From Photobacterium sp. Ph5 (GTDB lineage Bacteria > Pseudomonadota > Gammaproteobacteria > Enterobacterales > Vibrionaceae), in the NCBI RefSeq assembly GCF_022129445.1, contig NZ_JADQAQ010000022.1, forward strand, positions 1 through 64,000: 64,000 nucleotides of DNA. The letters are read 5' to 3'. Shown here piece by piece: positions 26,166 to 35,506 of this stretch. A program made the translations under genes and the position numbers. The notes beneath the pieces are model-generated. The model ran no database searches, was not told the DNA's origin, and saw only the letters and a list, made by a program, of their open reading frames with translations. Position 1 is the first letter of the stretch. Each line of letters opens with the position of its first letter.

Positions 26166-27236
26166 ATGCGCATTTTTTATTTTGTTTTGTTTTTATTTTC
26201 CATCCAGACAGCTTCTGCACGAGAAGTGATCTCCTATCAGCCACCTTTTCAGGCTGATAAAAAAGCCACTAAAGTCCAATATGAATTTGTAACTTCCGTC
26301 ACCAAACCATGGAAAGTCTGTGCAGTTTACCCGCATTTAAAAGATTCATATTGGTTATCGATCAATTATGGAATGGTTAAACAAGCAAAAAAATTAGGTA
26401 TCACGTTAAAAGTCATGGAGGCCGGCGGCTATCCAAATTTAGACAAGCAAACATTACAGCTAGAAAATTGCCGAAAATGGGGGGCTGATGCCATTATTTT
26501 GGGAACAGTCGACAGTGAAGCTTACAATGGCAAATTGTCTACTCTCATCGGTGACACTCCTGTGTTTTTGATGACTAATAATATAGATTTTACCGATCCT
26601 GATATTCGCCAACATGTAAAAGCAAAAGTCGGTGTGAACTGGTATGACATGGGGAAAGCTGCAGGAGAATTCTTAGCAAAGCGTCACCCTAAAGGTTCAG
26701 GTGTAGTAAAAGTGGCTTGGCTACCTGGCCCTCAACTGCGTGGTGGTACTAAACCGGTTTCAAATGGTTTTAAAGATGCTATCAAGGGCAGTGATGTAAA
26801 AATTGTGACAACCTTATGGGGCGATAATAGTAAAGAATTACAACGTAATTTAATTCAGCATATTCTCGCGACGAAAGAAGAAATTAATTACATTGTCGGT
26901 GGCGCAGTTGCTGCAGAGGTGGCAATCAGTGAATTACGTACTCATGATATTCACAACATAAAAATTGTATCAACCTACCTGAGTCATGGTGTATACCGTG
27001 GTCTAAGACGCAATCGTATTTTATTTGCTCCTACCGATAAAATGGCAGAACAAGCTATGCTATCTATAGACCAAGCCGTTCGTTATCTTGAACATAAGCC
27101 AGTTGTACTTGACGTTGCACCTTCAATAGTGGATCTCACACCAAAATATTTACCTGAAAAAGTTATTGCAGAGTCATTATCGCCTGCTGAGTTTCGCCCT
27201 TCATTTTATGTTAAAGACCATCAAGTAAAACACTAA
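26166..27236 (+). CDS. torT: TorT, periplasmic TMAO-binding sensor partner
   Basis: I start at the ATG at 26166 (356 residues) because a Sec signal follows (MRIFYFVLFLFSIQTASA); an ATG four codons earlier is also possible, while the frame open back to 25968 would run through the repeat element. The mature part is a periplasmic binding-protein type 1 fold: WKVCAVYPHLKDSYWLSINYGMVKQAKKL, then LENCRKWGADAIILGTVD, VGVNWYDMGKAAGEF and IKIVSTYLSHG. E. coli TorT binds TMAO and then activates TorS, and the length is close to that protein. It is divergent from torS, as in E. coli. Confidence 0.9.
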   Translation: MRIFYFVLFLFSIQTASAREVISYQPPFQADKKATKVQYEFVTSVTKPWKVCAVYPHLKDSYWLSINYGMVKQAKKLGITLKVMEAGGYPNLDKQTLQLENCRKWGADAIILGTVDSEAYNGKLSTLIGDTPVFLMTNNIDFTDPDIRQHVKAKVGVNWYDMGKAAGEFLAKRHPKGSGVVKVAWLPGPQLRGGTKPVSNGFKDAIKGSDVKIVTTLWGDNSKELQRNLIQHILATKEEINYIVGGAVAAEVAISELRTHDIHNIKIVSTYLSHGVYRGLRRNRILFAPTDKMAEQAMLSIDQAVRYLEHKPVVLDVAPSIVDLTPKYLPEKVIAESLSPAEFRPSFYVKDHQVKH

Positions 27237-27244
27237 TTCATTCA

Positions 27245-27271
27245 CCTACGTTAAAGGCTACTTAACGTAGG
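27245..27271 (+). terminator. hairpin after torT
   Basis: CCTACGTTAA and TTAACGTAGG form a 10-bp perfect stem with a 7-nt loop, 8 nt after the stop codon. No good T-run follows, so it may be a processing or weak termination site. Confidence 0.6.
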
Positions 27272-27395
27272 GAATTTAGTTCTCAAGGAATATTCGTATC
27301 ACCGCTAAAATTTAGATTTTTATGTTTTACTCATTTATAAGGTTCTGATATTTATTAATTTCATAATGACTATTAGAACGTCTTAGCAAGGAAAT

Positions 27396-27857
27396 ATGAT
27401 GGACAGAACAACCCGTACAATGGCATCGTCTAAACATATCGCCCTCGTTGCACACGATAACTGTAAAGTAGATCTACTTCGCTGGGTTAAAGAACATCAA
27501 GATAAACTGGCATCTCACGAGCTTTACGCAACAGGTACAACAGGGCATCTTTTATCAAAAGAAACTGGCTTACCGATCACTTGTTTAATCAGTGGCCCAA
27601 TGGGAGGAGACCAACAATTAGGCGCTCTGATTTCAGAAGGTAAAATCGATATGATGATTTTCTTTTGGGACCCACTCAACGCCGTTCCTCATGACCCAGA
27701 TGTAAAAGCGTTACTCCGTATTTCTGCGGTATGGAACATCCCTGTTGCGACTAACCGCGCCAGCGCAAACTTCATGATCACCTCACCGCTTCTTGATCAA
27801 GAAGTAAATATTGAAGTTCCTGATTACGATGCTTACCTAGCAGAACGTATAAATTAG
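27396..27857 (+). CDS. mgsA: MgsA, methylglyoxal synthase
   Basis: A 153-residue protein, full length for the family. It shows [10 protein letters not shown] (catalytic-region Asp and phosphate site), ATGTTGHLL (phosphate binding), [19 protein letters not shown], the signature [20 protein letters not shown] and [13 protein letters not shown]. It converts DHAP to methylglyoxal plus phosphate, bypassing lower glycolysis when phosphate is short or sugar phosphates pile up. Nearby glpK and glpD feed DHAP, so this is a functional as well as positional neighbourhood. AAGGAA lies just before the ATG at 27396. The mgsA-helD-yccS vicinity is also seen in E. coli. Confidence 0.97.
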   Translation: MMDRTTRTMASSKHIALVAHDNCKVDLLRWVKEHQDKLASHELYATGTTGHLLSKETGLPITCLISGPMGGDQQLGALISEGKIDMMIFFWDPLNAVPHDPDVKALLRISAVWNIPVATNRASANFMITSPLLDQEVNIEVPDYDAYLAERIN

Positions 27858-27871
27858 TCACCCGTTACTTT

Positions 27872-27899
27872 AGCCTTTTACATTAATAGTGAAAGGCTT
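27872..27899 (+). terminator. terminator of mgsA
   Basis: AGCCTTTTAC and GTGAAAGGCT pair with one or two mismatches around a 7-nt loop, 14 nt after the mgsA stop. Confidence 0.55.
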
Positions 27900-28038
27900 A
27901 AATAGCCTCACCTTTGCGAGAAAATAACAATTAATTGAAATCCCTTCCGTTTTAACGCAATTCCCTGAACTTAATTATGAAAAAACATGTAATACGTTAT
28001 ATTGTTAAATACATTATATGTAGTAGAGGAAGTTGCCA

Positions 28039-29019
28039 ATGAAAGCGTGGATGTTAAAACAGCCAAATGGAATAAGCGCACTATCTCTCGAAGAAGCCGA
28101 TAAACCAATCCCTGCCGTAGACGAAATTTGCATCAAAGTCGCAGCTGTAGGATTAAACCCCATGGATTACAAATTAACTGAATGGGGCTATGCAACATGG
28201 AATTATCCTCAAATAATTGGATTAGATGTGGCGGGAACGGTTGAAAATATAGGCGAGAATGTAAAACAATTTTCAATCGGCGACAGAGTCATCTTCTTTG
28301 CCGATCCTCGTAATGCAGGTGGTTTTGCCGAATATGCCTGTATAAAAGCCTCTGCCGCAAGTCGTATTCCTATCACATTATCTTTCACTGATGCAGCAGC
28401 TTTGCCCTGTGCTGGATATAGTGCATGGATTGCTGTACATGACAAATTACAAATCCAGAAAGGTCAGCGTATCGCTATCACAGGAGCAGGTGGTGGAGTC
28501 GGTGGGTTTGCAGCACAACTCGCCAAAAAAGCCGGTGCTACAGTTTATGCCATTGCAGAGCGTCAACATCATCAACGCTTATTAAGTTATGGACTCGATG
28601 CGGTACTTTCACCTGAGCAAAATGTTGCCCTTGAAATAATCAACCTAACAGAAGATCAAATGCTACATGGTGTCATTGACTGTGTATCTGCTCGTTCAGG
28701 TAGCTTAATGAGCGCATTAATTCGCTATAACGGGCATATCGTCATGGTTGCCGATCAATTCACCCAAGTGCCACTCTTAGCGACAACCAAAGCGCTAAGT
28801 ATTCATGAAGTCGCATTACATGGCACTTATGCTCATGGCGCACCAGAGCATATAACGCATCTTGCTGATATTGGTAATAAGCTCAGTGAACTTGTGGCTG
28901 ACGGTGAAATAAAATCTATGGTAGAAAAAATCGTCCCCTTTAACAAACTTCCTGATGCATTAATTAGCATTAAAGATAAAAAACACAGTGGTAAAGTCAT
29001 TGTGTATGTTGGTGCTTAA
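28039..29019 (+). CDS. zinc-independent MDR oxidoreductase (quinone-reductase-like)
   Basis: The 326-residue protein starts at the ATG at 28039 because AGAGGA sits 8 nt before it; a TTG two codons upstream is a poorer choice. It is a medium-chain dehydrogenase: GroES-like half with GLNPMDYKL and GLDVAGTVENIGENVKQFSIGDRV, then a Rossmann half with ITGAGGGVGGFAAQLAKKAGATVYAI (NADPH site) and the end HSGKVIVYV. The Cys-rich structural zinc loop is absent, as in quinone reductase/enoyl reductase members. It should reduce quinones or alpha,beta-unsaturated carbonyls in the cytosol; the substrate is unknown. Flanking terminators show it is monocistronic. Confidence 0.88.
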   Translation: MKAWMLKQPNGISALSLEEADKPIPAVDEICIKVAAVGLNPMDYKLTEWGYATWNYPQIIGLDVAGTVENIGENVKQFSIGDRVIFFADPRNAGGFAEYACIKASAASRIPITLSFTDAAALPCAGYSAWIAVHDKLQIQKGQRIAITGAGGGVGGFAAQLAKKAGATVYAIAERQHHQRLLSYGLDAVLSPEQNVALEIINLTEDQMLHGVIDCVSARSGSLMSALIRYNGHIVMVADQFTQVPLLATTKALSIHEVALHGTYAHGAPEHITHLADIGNKLSELVADGEIKSMVEKIVPFNKLPDALISIKDKKHSGKVIVYVGA

Positions 29020-29348
29020 CTCATCTTTCGAACATTATAAAAACAAAGGACTATAATAGTCCTTTGTTACTTTTCTTTTATCAACCTTCTAATTCATACC
29101 TTAATAGACACAAAAAGATATCTGAGACTTTTATTTTCTAACTATCATTCATTTATTCATATAAGAAAAATCAGAAATTCAACAAAATAAGTACATCTTA
29201 TTTTCATCTAATACTCGAACACGCATTTTTACGTTTCTTTGTTTTCGTAACGTCATATATTGTAGAAAATATGCCGTGCTCTCAACCAATAATCTTCGAC
29301 CTGAATAATAAGGATAATTATAATAGTTTGAAACAAAGGACAAAAAAC
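29020..29348. other. intergenic region, 329 bp
   Basis: It contains the terminator at 29042-29068 and, further down, the AT-rich glpK promoter region. I see no glpF and no other gene. No GlpR or CRP operator could be recognised with confidence. Confidence 0.5.
29042..29068 (+). terminator. terminator of the MDR gene
   Basis: AACAAAGGAC-TATAATA-GTCCTTTGTT, a 10-bp perfect stem, followed by the T-rich ACTTTTCTTTT. Confidence 0.9.
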
Positions 29349-30866
29349 ATGAACGATCCAAAATACATCGTAGCGTTAGACCAAGGTACCACTAGCTCTC
29401 GAGCAGTTATTCTTGACCACGATGCGAATATCATAAGTGTCGCACAAAGAGAATTTACCCAAATTTATCCACAAGCAGGTTGGGTTGAGCACGATCCTCT
29501 AGAGATTTATGCCACTCAAAGTTCAACTTTAGTCGAAGTACTTGGTCAATCAGGGGTACGTAGCGATCAAATTGCCGCGATAGGTATTACTAACCAACGT
29601 GAAACCACCATTGTTTGGAATAAAGAAACGGGTAAGCCCGTTTATAACGCAATTGTATGGCAGTGTCGTCGTACCGCTGAGATCTGTGAAGAGTTAAAGC
29701 AACGTGGTTTAGAAGAATATGTACGTGAGAATACGGGTCTTGTTCTTGACCCTTATTTCTCGGGTACAAAAGTAAAATGGATCTTAGATAATGTTAAAGG
29801 TGCACGCGAAGATGCTGAAGAAGGAAAACTACTGTTTGGTACTGTTGATACTTGGTTAGTCTGGAAGATGACCCAAGGCCGTGTTCACGTAACAGACTAT
29901 ACCAATGCCTCTCGTACCATGTTATTTAATATCAACACCTTAACGTGGGATAAAAAGCTACTCGATGAACTAGACATTCCAACCTCTATGATGCCAGAAG
30001 TAAAACGCTCATCGGAAGTCTACGGTAAAACTAATATTGGTGGTAAAAGCGGCACACGCATTCCGATTGCAGGTATAGCCGGTGATCAACAAGCAGCCTT
30101 ATACGGTCAAATGTGTGTCGAGCCAGGTCAAGCAAAAAACACTTATGGAACTGGCTGTTTCTTATTAATGAACACAGGCCAAGAAAAAGTATCATCAACT
30201 CATGGCCTACTCACTACATTAGCCTGTGGTCCATCAGGGGAAGCCTCCTATGCACTTGAAGGTGCCGTATTTATGGGTGGCGCATCGATTCAATGGTTAC
30301 GTGATGAAATGAAGCTATTAGCTGATGCCAAAGACTCTGAATATTTTGCTACAAAAGTTGATACCTCAAACGGTGTTTATGTTGTTCCAGCTTTTACAGG
30401 TTTAGGTGCGCCATATTGGGATGCTTATGCGCGCGGTACCATTGTTGGCTTAACCCGTGGTGTGAACTCGAACCATATTATTCGCGCGACGCTTGAAAGT
30501 ATTGCTTATCAAACCCGTGATGTCATTGACGCCATGAAAGCTGATTCAGGTATTCAGCTTGCCGCATTGAAAGTTGACGGTGGCGCCGTTACCAACAACT
30601 TCTTAATGCAATTCCAGTCTGATGTGTTAGATACCGAAGTTCAGCGCCCTGAGGTCACAGAAGTCACCGCATTAGGCGCTGCTTATCTTGCAGGCTTAGC
30701 TGTCGGATTCTGGAATAATATTGATGAGCTTAAAGACAAAGCTGTAATTAATCGTACTTTTTATCCTCATGCTTGTAATGATAAGCGTGAGCGACGCTAT
30801 AAAGGTTGGAAACGCGCAGTTAAATGTGCGCAAACATGGGCTGAAATGCATGATTGCGAAGATTAA
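29349..30866 (+). CDS. glpK: GlpK, glycerol kinase
   Basis: I place the start at the ATG at 29349 (505 residues) because AAAGGA lies 8 nt upstream and the product then matches GlpK length; the longer frame from 29271 adds an unlikely leader. The FGGY-kinase features are clear: [15 protein letters not shown] (ATP P1), [32 protein letters not shown] and [17 protein letters not shown]. It phosphorylates glycerol to glycerol-3-phosphate in the cytosol, trapping it. It is followed by a broken glpR and then glpD. The channel gene glpF, often upstream, is missing here. Confidence 0.97.
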   Translation: MNDPKYIVALDQGTTSSRAVILDHDANIISVAQREFTQIYPQAGWVEHDPLEIYATQSSTLVEVLGQSGVRSDQIAAIGITNQRETTIVWNKETGKPVYNAIVWQCRRTAEICEELKQRGLEEYVRENTGLVLDPYFSGTKVKWILDNVKGAREDAEEGKLLFGTVDTWLVWKMTQGRVHVTDYTNASRTMLFNINTLTWDKKLLDELDIPTSMMPEVKRSSEVYGKTNIGGKSGTRIPIAGIAGDQQAALYGQMCVEPGQAKNTYGTGCFLLMNTGQEKVSSTHGLLTTLACGPSGEASYALEGAVFMGGASIQWLRDEMKLLADAKDSEYFATKVDTSNGVYVVPAFTGLGAPYWDAYARGTIVGLTRGVNSNHIIRATLESIAYQTRDVIDAMKADSGIQLAALKVDGGAVTNNFLMQFQSDVLDTEVQRPEVTEVTALGAAYLAGLAVGFWNNIDELKDKAVINRTFYPHACNDKRERRYKGWKRAVKCAQTWAEMHDCED

Positions 30867-30880
30867 TTATTCAGAAAATC

Positions 30881-31247
30881 AGCACTACACCAGAAGCTGT
30901 CACACGAACACTATGTGTGCAACACAAACAACTACGAGTTGTGACTAACAACTTAAACGCAGCCACATTTACTGGACACCCCAGAAATTAAAGTCATTCT
31001 CGCTGATGGTGAAGTCCGTGATCATGATGGCGGTATCATTGGTGAAACCACGCTCGATTTCATCCAACAATTTCGCTTTGATTTTGACATTTTAGGGTTC
31101 AGTAGTATCGATAATGACAGTTCTTTGCTTGACTTTGATTACCATGACGTGCAAGTGAAGAAAGTCATTATTGAAAATACTCTTTCAATTATCAATGCGC
31201 ATCAATTACAAGTTGAAGTGGTATCAAAGCATGACGTAAATGAATAA
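30881..31247 (+). pseudogene. glpR: decayed glpR, glycerol-3-phosphate regulon repressor
   Basis: Directly after glpK, frame fragments match the C-terminal sensor domain of the DeoR-family repressor GlpR. First comes TTPEAVTRTL...LRVVTNNLNAAT; then after a frameshift near 30970 VILADGEVRDHDGGIIGETTLDFIQQF...DFDILGFSSID...LLDFDYHDVQVKKVIIEN; then a jump to INAHQLQVEVVS and a stop at 31245. The whole helix-turn-helix half is missing, and so is the segment that should lie between IIEN and the C-terminus (VDHSKFGR region). At least one 5' truncation, one frameshift and one internal deletion make it non-functional. The order glpK-glpR-glpD is ancestral in relatives. Confidence 0.85.
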
Positions 31248-31329
31248 AACATGCTAACAATCACAAAAAAAACTTAAGTTATGCTTAAATTATGTCTCCT
31301 TATGTTCGTTTGCTCATTTAAGGTCGTTT

Positions 31330-32874
31330 ATGGATACCACTAAAAACAATAGCGCAACCCCTCTTCTCGATATCATCATAATAGGTGGCGGTATTAATGG
31401 TGCTGGTATTGCAGCAGATGCGGCTGGTCGTGGCTTAAATGTCGCTTTATATGAAGCAAATGATTTTGCTTCTGCCACATCATCTGCCAGCTCGAAACTT
31501 ATTCATGGTGGTCTACGCTACCTTGAACACTACGAGTTCCGTCTTGTTTCAGAAGCACTTGCTGAACGTGAAATCTTATTAAAAAAAGCACCTCATGTTG
31601 CTGAAGCAATGCGATTCCGTCTTCCTCATCGTCCTTTTTTACGTCCAGCTTGGATGATCCGCTGTGGCCTATTCCTTTATGATAATTTAGGCAAACGAAC
31701 TACCTTACCTGCGAGTAAGAAAATTAATCTTGCGCAATCTGGTTTACTTAAACCCGAAATAAAAATTGGTTTTGAGTATTCTGATTGTTGGGTTGATGAC
31801 GCGCGTTTAGTGTTATTAAACATTATCGCAATCGAAGAAAATGGTGGCGAAGTTGCTAACTACTGCAAAGTTGAAAGCGCAGTAAGAGAAGGTGATATTT
31901 GGCACGTTACCATGATTGATCAACGTACAGGTGAGCGTTTTGAGCGACGAACTAAAGCCCTAGTAAATGCGGCAGGCCCTTGGGTTAAACAGTTTTTTGA
32001 TAACGGTTTAGAAACACCATCGCCTCGTAACATTCGTTTGATCAAAGGTTCTCACATTGTAGTACCAAAAATTCATAATGAAGAACAAGCCTATATTCTT
32101 CAGAACAAAGATAACCGAATTGTTTTTGTTATTCCCTATCTTGATGATTTCTCAATCATTGGCACCACAGATCTGGAATACAAAGGCGATCCTCGTCATG
32201 TAGCGATTGATGAGACTGAAATCGACTACCTCATTGATATTGTAAACCAACACTTTGTTGATCAACTCGACCGAGAAGATGTGGTGTGGACATTTAGTGG
32301 CGTTCGTCCACTATGTGATGATGAATCAAATTCACCACAAGCAATCACACGTGATTATACATTAGAACTTGAACAAGAACTCGACCAAGCACCTTTGCTT
32401 TCAATTTTTGGTGGCAAATTGACCACCTACAGAAAGCTATCAGAATCGGCGATGAAACACCTAGAACCTTTCTTCCCACAAATGGGCAAATCATGGACAG
32501 CCAATCAAGCCCTACCAGGTGGAAACTTTAGCTGTTCACGAAAACAACTCGCAGAAAGCTTACAAAGCCGTTACCCATGGCTAAGTGATAAACAAGCACT
32601 ACGTTATGTAAAACAATTCGGAAGTTACTGCTTTAGGATGCTGGCTGATGTTACTTGTATTGACGATATGGGCATTCAATTTGCTGATGGTGTTTACCAA
32701 AAAGAAATTGATTATGTTATCGAAAATGAACATGTGAAAACGGTCGAAGACTTCTTATGGCGCCGAACTAAATTAGGGTTATATCTAACCGATGAGCAGC
32801 AATTACAAGTCAAAGAGTATATCGATGCCAATGCTCCATCAAACAATATCGTGAGTTTTCATAAAGTCGGCTAA
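31330..32874 (+). CDS. glpD: GlpD, aerobic glycerol-3-phosphate dehydrogenase
   Basis: The 514-residue flavoprotein begins with the FAD Rossmann motif IIIGGGINGAGIAADAAGRG (about 17-36), then ASATSSASSKLIHGGLRYLE, a GlpD signature. Later come LVNAAGPWVKQF, GTTDLEYKGDP and the C-terminal FGGKLTTYRKLSE FAD-contacting stretch. It oxidises glycerol-3-phosphate to DHAP and passes electrons to membrane quinone; it is a peripheral inner-membrane enzyme. It lies 82 nt after the glpR remnant and ends in a strong terminator. With GlpR lost, local repression of this gene by that protein should be gone, unless another copy exists. Confidence 0.97.
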   Translation: MDTTKNNSATPLLDIIIIGGGINGAGIAADAAGRGLNVALYEANDFASATSSASSKLIHGGLRYLEHYEFRLVSEALAEREILLKKAPHVAEAMRFRLPHRPFLRPAWMIRCGLFLYDNLGKRTTLPASKKINLAQSGLLKPEIKIGFEYSDCWVDDARLVLLNIIAIEENGGEVANYCKVESAVREGDIWHVTMIDQRTGERFERRTKALVNAAGPWVKQFFDNGLETPSPRNIRLIKGSHIVVPKIHNEEQAYILQNKDNRIVFVIPYLDDFSIIGTTDLEYKGDPRHVAIDETEIDYLIDIVNQHFVDQLDREDVVWTFSGVRPLCDDESNSPQAITRDYTLELEQELDQAPLLSIFGGKLTTYRKLSESAMKHLEPFFPQMGKSWTANQALPGGNFSCSRKQLAESLQSRYPWLSDKQALRYVKQFGSYCFRMLADVTCIDDMGIQFADGVYQKEIDYVIENEHVKTVEDFLWRRTKLGLYLTDEQQLQVKEYIDANAPSNNIVSFHKVG

Positions 32875-32910
32875 TAACGATAAAAGCCCATAACTTACTT
32901 TGACAGAAAT

Positions 32911-32942
32911 AAAAAAACCGACCTTTAATAGGTCGGTTTTTT
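32911..32942. terminator. bidirectional terminator, glpD/helD
   Basis: AAAACCGACCT-TTAAT-AGGTCGGTTTT with A-run and T-run on either side, between the convergent glpD and helD genes. Confidence 0.93.
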
Positions 32943-32955
32943 AATAATCACATAA

Positions 32956-35037
32956 TTACTTAATGCGTTTAATCTTATTATTTACAGGGTACTTATCTTC
33001 GATTAACTCATTGATAAAAGAAGATGTATTATGTGAACCAGCACATACCCATACATGTTTACGCGCACGTGTTAACGCAACATAGAACAAACGGCGTTCT
33101 TCAGCATCAGTATAGTTTTCAGTACGTGGTTGCATCACAGCAGCTAAACCTGTTTCACGATCTGGAGACGGGAAAATACCTTTGTTAACATCAACAATAA
33201 ATACATAATCCGCTTCACGCCCTTTACTCGCATGACATGTCATGTATTCCAAGTTAAGTTGTGGCCACTGTGCTTTCCAGTCATCAAACTTAGCTGGTTT
33301 CTGCTTATTATTACGACCTAAGATCATCACGCTCGTTTCTTTATTATCATAAAGTTTGGCTAAACGAGTTAAATCTTGCAGCATTAAATCACTATCAAGC
33401 AAAGTCACCGCTTTCTTACTTTGTTTCGTAAAGCTGGTTAACTGCTTTTTAATTTGGCTTGGGTTTTGTTGAATAAACAAGTTTGCCACTTCACCAATCA
33501 TGCTATTAAAGCGATACGTCGTTGATAACTCAGTAATATGAGATGAACCAAAACGCCCTTCAAAGTCAGTCGTAAGGTTTACATCAGCTCCCGCAAAACG
33601 GTAAATAGCCTGCCAATCATCACCAACGGCAAACAAGGTTGGCGTCGACTTACCTTCTATTTTCTGACCGCATAATGCTTCAATCAGCGCTAAACGTTGT
33701 GGCGAAATATCTTGATATTCGTCCACCATAATAAAGCGCCAAGGTGATACGAACTTACCGTCTTTAACATATTGAGTTGCCAAATCAATCATGCTGTTAA
33801 AGTCGATTTGTTTCTTTGATTTTAAGTACTGCTGATAAGCTTGATAGCAAGGCCACAATAACTCTAACTCACTCTTCATACGCGGGCGCATCGCTGGGTT
33901 ATTGTTATTTTGAATTTCTTCTATTAAGGCATCTTTCGACAATGTCGATTGACCTAATAATTCAATATGACGCCAAACCCAAGCTTGTAATTGCTCATTT
34001 TCAGCCTGTTGTTCCATCGAGTTTTCTTTGCTAAAACCCGGAACTCGCCATTGCGTAAGGTGACGTTGCCATTTGCTCGCTGATGCTGATTTGTTCCACT
34101 GTTCAATCAACATACGGGCAATCCATGCTGAACGAACACGGGCATCAATCGCGACACCCGCTACATTCGGCTTTTCTTTTTCAACGTCTGCGATGATTTG
34201 CGAACCTAAGCTATGGAAGGTAGCAACTTTAACGCGATCGCTGACTTTCTCCCCCATACGCTCCGACATTTCTTCTGCCGCTTTTCGTCCAAACGCCAGC
34301 ATCAAAATATCTTCAGGTACGGCTAACTGACTGGCAATTAAGTAACCTGCGCGAGCCACTAAAACACTCGTTTTACCCGTACCTGCACCAGCGAGAACTA
34401 AGTTATGATCTTGGTTGATTAACGCAGCTTCTCGTTGAGAGGCATTCAATGGTGAACGCTCAAAGCTATCAAACCATGAGCTCCATTTTTCAGATTGTTG
34501 TTTAATCCAATTTTTATTGTGCTCTTCAACCCAATCTTGGTGCTCTTCTAGCCACGGCGAAATTTTTTCAAAGCTACGAGGGCGAAATGATGCCGCTAAC
34601 TCTGGGGTTAAATCTGTATCGGCAAGCGATTGATGAAGGAAGGTATGTAGCGATTCATGCTCTGAACCACGTAAATAGCCAGGCTGTGATGAAAATTTAC
34701 CAATACGCTGTAGGATTTCAGGTAAAACAGCATCTAATTTATCAACGCGGTTTCTTGCCCAGTCTTGATAAGTGCGGATAAGAAATGCAGCGAACGGTTT
34801 ACATTCACTCCAAGGCAAACCATGAATAGTCCAACAATACTGCTGATCAGAAGAGGTTAGCTCTAACGCTCCCCATAATACACCGCGATGTATTTCAATT
34901 GATCCATCCCAATCATCAAACGAGATCACTTCTGAGCCCACTTGGCTATCTAAAACCAACGAATTATCATCTAAAGCGATACTGTAATAATCACCCTGCA
35001 CTAACCATTGTGCTAACCAACTGGCACTTAATTGCAT
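32956..35037 (-). CDS. helD: HelD, DNA helicase IV
   Basis: A 693-residue UvrD-family helicase. Residues about 1-190 carry the helicase-IV-specific N-terminal region (RGVLWGALEL, SPLNASQREA). Walker A is LAGAGTGKTSVLVARAGYL (about 215-233), motif Ia is LAFGRKAAEEM, motif II is MVDEYQDIS, motif III is AVGDDWQAIYRFAG, and motifs V/VI include MTCHASKGREADYVFI and RRLFYVALTRAR. It unwinds DNA 3' to 5' and takes part in recombination and repair. Its place near mgsA and yccS matches the E. coli neighbourhood. The 469-bp divergent spacer to yccS should contain its promoter. Confidence 0.93.
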   Translation of the reverse strand: MQLSASWLAQWLVQGDYYSIALDDNSLVLDSQVGSEVISFDDWDGSIEIHRGVLWGALELTSSDQQYCWTIHGLPWSECKPFAAFLIRTYQDWARNRVDKLDAVLPEILQRIGKFSSQPGYLRGSEHESLHTFLHQSLADTDLTPELAASFRPRSFEKISPWLEEHQDWVEEHNKNWIKQQSEKWSSWFDSFERSPLNASQREAALINQDHNLVLAGAGTGKTSVLVARAGYLIASQLAVPEDILMLAFGRKAAEEMSERMGEKVSDRVKVATFHSLGSQIIADVEKEKPNVAGVAIDARVRSAWIARMLIEQWNKSASASKWQRHLTQWRVPGFSKENSMEQQAENEQLQAWVWRHIELLGQSTLSKDALIEEIQNNNNPAMRPRMKSELELLWPCYQAYQQYLKSKKQIDFNSMIDLATQYVKDGKFVSPWRFIMVDEYQDISPQRLALIEALCGQKIEGKSTPTLFAVGDDWQAIYRFAGADVNLTTDFEGRFGSSHITELSTTYRFNSMIGEVANLFIQQNPSQIKKQLTSFTKQSKKAVTLLDSDLMLQDLTRLAKLYDNKETSVMILGRNNKQKPAKFDDWKAQWPQLNLEYMTCHASKGREADYVFIVDVNKGIFPSPDRETGLAAVMQPRTENYTDAEERRLFYVALTRARKHVWVCAGSHNTSSFINELIEDKYPVNNKIKRIK

Positions 35038-35506
35038 TGTCTCACCAACTTTTCCATATTCTTATATGGGTGTAATATTGAATATAGCCGCATAAAAACG
35101 CGCCGCTAAAATAGAAAAAGTCCAATCATCCTTATGATCGGATGTATCCCCAAGCCACTTGGGTTTATATCGCTATAGAGTACCAATAACTCCTGTTATG
35201 CCATAGCGTTCTAAGATTTATTTGCTCATTAATTCCGCTAGCAGAACAAACAGATGTATATTTGGGTTCAGCATCAACCGTAAAGTTCAATCACTGGATA
35301 AAACTTACTCACTTTTTTCAAACGAATATTCTCTCATTAAGGTCGATGCAGTATCTATAACTAAATTCTGTTATTGTTAAGCCGATTTATAAGCTAGATC
35401 ACCCTATAATTTAAGTCTTTATATAACCTTACTTGGATCAAGTTTATTTCACGGTTATTCTAGTCGTTTCTCTGTAATTATTTATCAGAAGATTGTTAAT
35501 ATCTAT
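35038..35506. other. divergent intergenic region, 469 bp
   Basis: Spacer between helD and yccS, presumably holding both promoters. It contains the palindrome at 35148-35168; otherwise no gene or RNA fold is seen. Confidence 0.5.
35148..35168. repeat. palindrome related to the torS/torT repeat ends
   Basis: CCCAAG-CCA-CTTGGG within a TATC...TTATATC context. The arms carry the CCCAAG/CTTGGG core of the inverted repeat at 25978-26055, as though left by the same kind of element with its centre deleted, or as an independent dyad. Confidence 0.45.

Noticed and set aside
30867-31329. New small protein gene between glpK and glpD
   Set aside because: The coding-like segments align in order to GlpR fragments with frameshift and deletions, so a pseudogene explains them.
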